NCBI RefSeq assembly: GCF_020510525.1
Contig: NZ_CP075188.1
Coordinates: 496,001 to 560,000 of the forward strand
Reading direction: 5' to 3'
Origin: Quatrionicoccus australiensis
Lineage (GTDB): Bacteria > Pseudomonadota > Gammaproteobacteria > Burkholderiales > Rhodocyclaceae
DNA length: 64,000 nt
A program made the position numbers and the translations under genes. Below the pieces are notes generated by a model. That model ran no database searches. It was given only the letters and a program-made list of their open reading frames with translations, and was not told the origin of the DNA. Each line of letters opens with the position of its first letter. Within the stretch, counting starts at the first letter, position 1. Shown piece by piece: positions 61,655 through 64,000 of this stretch.

Positions 61655-63013
61655 ATGCGTATGCAACAACTTCTCCCCTTTTTGCTGGCGCCGTGGCTGT
61701 TGACCGCTGCACACGCCAACCCCTTCGAGACGACGCTGCAAAACGGCCTGCGCATCATCGTCAAGGAAGACCACCGGGCGCCGACCGCGGTGCAAATGGT
61801 CTGGTACCGGGTGGGCAGCATCGACGAGGTGGATGGCGCATCGGGCGTTGCGCACGTGCTTGAGCACATGATGTTCAAGGGCACGCCCAGCGTCGGGCCG
61901 GGCGAGTTCAACAAGCGGGTCGCCGCCGCCGGCGGCAAGGACAATGCCTTCACCAGCCGCGACTACACGGCCTATTTCCAGCAGGTGCCGAAGGAAAAGC
62001 TGGCCGACGTGATGCAGCTCGAAGCCGACCGCATGCGTCACCTCAATGTCGACGCCAAAGAGTTCGCGCAGGAAATCAAGGTGGTCATGGAAGAGCGCCG
62101 CATGCGCACCGATGATGCGCCGGAAGCCAAGCTCTTCGAGCAGATGAATGCCGTCGCCTTCCAGGCGCATCCCTATCGCCGGCCGGTGATCGGCTGGATG
62201 AGCGATCTCGAGCAGATGACGGCGGCCGACGCCAAGGCCTGGTACGACACCTGGTATGTGCCCAACAACGCCTACGTGGTGATCTCCGGCGATGTCGAGC
62301 ATGCCGAGGTGTTTGCACTTGCCGAACAGTATTACGGCCGCCTCGAAGGGCGCGATCTGCCGCGCCGCAAGTCGCAGATCGAACCGCAGCAGGAGGGCGA
62401 ACGGCGGATCACGGTCAAGGCGCCGGCCGAACTGCCGGTCCTGATCATGGGCTACAAGGCGCCGGTGCTGCGCGATGTCGAGAAGGAAAGCGAGCCTTAC
62501 GCGCTGGAAATGCTGGCTTCCGTGCTCGATGGCCACGATGCGGCGCGCTTCAACAAGAAGCTGGTGCGCGAAGACAAGGTCGCGCTCGAGATCGGCATCG
62601 AATACGAAGCCACGGCGCGCGGTCCGGGCATGTTCTATTTTTCCGGCACGCCGTCCGAAGGCCATACGGTGGCTGATCTCGAAGCCGCCATCCGGGCCGA
62701 GATCGCGCGCGTGCAGAAAGAAGGCATCAGCGAGGCCGAACTGAAGCGGGCGCGGGCGCAACTGGTGGCCAGCCAGGTGTACAAGCTCGATTCGATGTTC
62801 GGCCAGGCGATGGAAATCGGCCAGACCGAGTCGGCGGGCATTTCCTATCGCCAGATCGAGCGCATGCTCGACAAGTTGCAGAAGGTTACGGCGGCCGAGG
62901 TGCAGGCTGCTGCCCGCAAGTATTTCACCGACGACCGGCTGACCGTCGGCAGCCTCGACCCGCAGCCGCTAGACAGCAAGCCGCGCCGGTCCGCCTTCGC
63001 CACCCGTCACTGA
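61655..63013 (+). CDS. M16 zinc metallopeptidase, catalytic partner
   Basis: A 452-residue periplasmic peptidase. The start at 61655 gives a signal ending near TAAHA. The inverted zinc motif HVLEHMMFKG near 65 and the downstream Glu region EIKVVMEERRMRTDD near 142 make the active site. It resembles the processing peptidase/pitrilysin family. It is followed after ten bases by a second M16 gene lacking this motif, the usual active/inactive pair. Confidence 0.92.
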   Translation: MRMQQLLPFLLAPWLLTAAHANPFETTLQNGLRIIVKEDHRAPTAVQMVWYRVGSIDEVDGASGVAHVLEHMMFKGTPSVGPGEFNKRVAAAGGKDNAFTSRDYTAYFQQVPKEKLADVMQLEADRMRHLNVDAKEFAQEIKVVMEERRMRTDDAPEAKLFEQMNAVAFQAHPYRRPVIGWMSDLEQMTAADAKAWYDTWYVPNNAYVVISGDVEHAEVFALAEQYYGRLEGRDLPRRKSQIEPQQEGERRITVKAPAELPVLIMGYKAPVLRDVEKESEPYALEMLASVLDGHDAARFNKKLVREDKVALEIGIEYEATARGPGMFYFSGTPSEGHTVADLEAAIRAEIARVQKEGISEAELKRARAQLVASQVYKLDSMFGQAMEIGQTESAGISYRQIERMLDKLQKVTAAEVQAAARKYFTDDRLTVGSLDPQPLDSKPRRSAFATRH

Positions 63014-63023
63014 ATTGCGCAAA

Positions 63024-64000
63024 ATGAGCCTGAAAAAACTGTTGACCGCTGCGCTGGCATTTTTTGCCATGCAGCTTGCCGAGGCCGGCGTGGCCATCGA
63101 GCATTGGGTGACGCCCGCCGGGGCGCGTGTCTATTTCGTCGCCAGCCGGGTGTTGCCGATGCTCGATGTGCAGGTTGATTTCGCCGCCGGCTCGATGTTC
63201 GACCCGGCCGGCAAGTCGGGGCTGGCCGCGCTGACCCGGGCGGCGCTCGATCTCGGGGCGGGCAGTCGCGACGAGAGCGAGATTGCCGAACAGCTTGCCG
63301 ACCTCGGCGCCACGCTTGCCGGCGGCGCCGATACCGATCGTGCCAGCATCTCCCTGCGCACCTTGTCGGCACTGGACAAGCGCGGTGAGGCGCTCGACGT
63401 CCTGCGTGCCGTCCTGCAGGCGCCGCGCTTCGACGCCGCCATCGTGGCACGCGAGCAGGCGCGCACCATCGCCAGCCTGAAGGATGCGGCGACGCGGCCG
63501 GATGCGATTGCCGGCAAGGCCTTCTGGGCGGCCATGTATCCGAAGCATCCCTATGGTCGCCAGGCGACGCCGGAGTCGGTGGCGACGCTGAGCCGTGAGG
63601 ATCTGATCGCTTTCCATGCGCGTTATTACAACGCCGCGAATGCGACGATCACCCTGGTCGGCGACCTGTCGCGGGCCGAGGCGGAGGAAATTGCCGAGTT
63701 GCTGGCGGCCGGTCTGCCGCAGGGTGAGGCCGCCGTCTTGCCGGCGCCGCCGCAGAAGGTGCGCGGCAGCGTCACCAAGATCGCGCACCCGGCCAGCCAG
63801 GCGCATGTCTATATCGGTCTGCCTGCGGTCGAACGCGGCAATCCCGACTACTTTCCCTTGCTGGTCGGCAATTACACCCTGGGTGGCGGCGGCTTCGTGT
63901 CGCGCCTGATGCAGGAAGTGCGCGAAAAACGCGGCTACGCCTACAGCGTGTACAGCTATTTTTCGCCGCTGCGCCAGGCCGGCCCCTTCCAGATCGGCCT
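63024..64000 (+). CDS. M16 peptidase-like, non-catalytic partner (partial, cut by window end)
   Basis: The frame begins at ATG 63024 and runs off the window; 325 residues are visible. A signal peptide (MSLKKLLTAALAFFAMQLAEA) is followed by M16 folds. At the position of HxxEH it reads GLAALTRAAL, so it lacks zinc ligands. The glycine-rich loop TLGGGGFVSRLMQEVREKRGYAYSV near 294-318 is present, as expected for the substrate-binding partner. Confidence 0.9.
   Translation, partial: MSLKKLLTAALAFFAMQLAEAGVAIEHWVTPAGARVYFVASRVLPMLDVQVDFAAGSMFDPAGKSGLAALTRAALDLGAGSRDESEIAEQLADLGATLAGGADTDRASISLRTLSALDKRGEALDVLRAVLQAPRFDAAIVAREQARTIASLKDAATRPDAIAGKAFWAAMYPKHPYGRQATPESVATLSREDLIAFHARYYNAANATITLVGDLSRAEAEEIAELLAAGLPQGEAAVLPAPPQKVRGSVTKIAHPASQAHVYIGLPAVERGNPDYFPLLVGNYTLGGGGFVSRLMQEVREKRGYAYSVYSYFSPLRQAGPFQIG

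Noticed and set aside
1..64000. CRISPR arrays, tRNA or rRNA genes
   Set aside because: No regularly spaced direct repeats of CRISPR size and no recognisable tRNA or rRNA segments were seen on reading through.

Overview
The window is GC-rich, densely coded DNA from a Gram-negative bacterium. Gene content (ftsY-ftsE-ftsX, coaE-zapD-yacG, a Nudix-ThiE fusion, sigma-54/NtrC promoters, large PAS/GGDEF/EAL and hybrid-kinase proteins, solitary amtB) suggests a betaproteobacterium, probably Rhodocyclales (Dechloromonas/Azonexus type). That placement is inferred from content and style; no rRNA or tRNA gene was seen.

Layout. 1-1498: end of an unidentified gene, then a DUF318/ArsP-type permease with a mini-thioredoxin. 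1517-4999 (minus): large membrane hybrid histidine kinase. 5000-15206: a guanidine uptake and degradation operon. It is preceded by an NtrC-type palindrome, a sigma-54 -24/-12 element and a guanidine-I (ykkC) riboswitch. A second riboswitch of a different class, guanidine-II (mini-ykkC), sits directly before the carboxylase gene. The enzymes usually called urea carboxylase and urea carboxylase-associated proteins are therefore best read as guanidine carboxylase and carboxyguanidine deiminase, feeding allophanate hydrolase.

15211-22122: an OmpA-like lipoprotein and a MarR regulator (minus), divergent from a five-gene cluster: two cation/proton antiporters, a C26 gamma-glutamyl hydrolase, a YbdK carboxylate-amine ligase and a serine-hydrolase-fold protein lacking the SxxK motif. 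22349-24449: FMN reductase, three small orphan genes and a periplasmic cupin. 24450-33757: a sigma-54-type promoter drives a peptide-type ABC importer, a GntR regulator, a cytoplasmic gamma-glutamyltransferase and a BASS-family transporter, which looks like scavenging of gamma-glutamyl peptides for nitrogen.

33758-44090: a defence island with hsdR-dinD-hsdM-hsdS, then an AAA ATPase and an HNH nuclease translationally coupled to each other (Septu-like pair). 44181-45541: amtB with two NtrC-like sites 31 bp apart and a sigma-54 promoter. 45542-64000: housekeeping and envelope genes: mltA, DUF815 ATPase, Nudix-ThiE, yacG, zapD, coaE, a SPOR protein, TrpB2, a DOMON-like protein, NamZ, a GGDEF-EAL protein, a Tat-exported flavoprotein, ftsX, ftsE, ftsY and an M16 peptidase pair cut by the window end.

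Three loci (guanidine, peptide/gamma-glutamyl, ammonium) carry sigma-54 promoter elements and two carry NtrC-type palindromes, so much of the window can be read as a nitrogen-scavenging regulon. The most notable item is the guanidine operon, which appears controlled by NtrC/sigma-54 and by two guanidine riboswitches of different classes.
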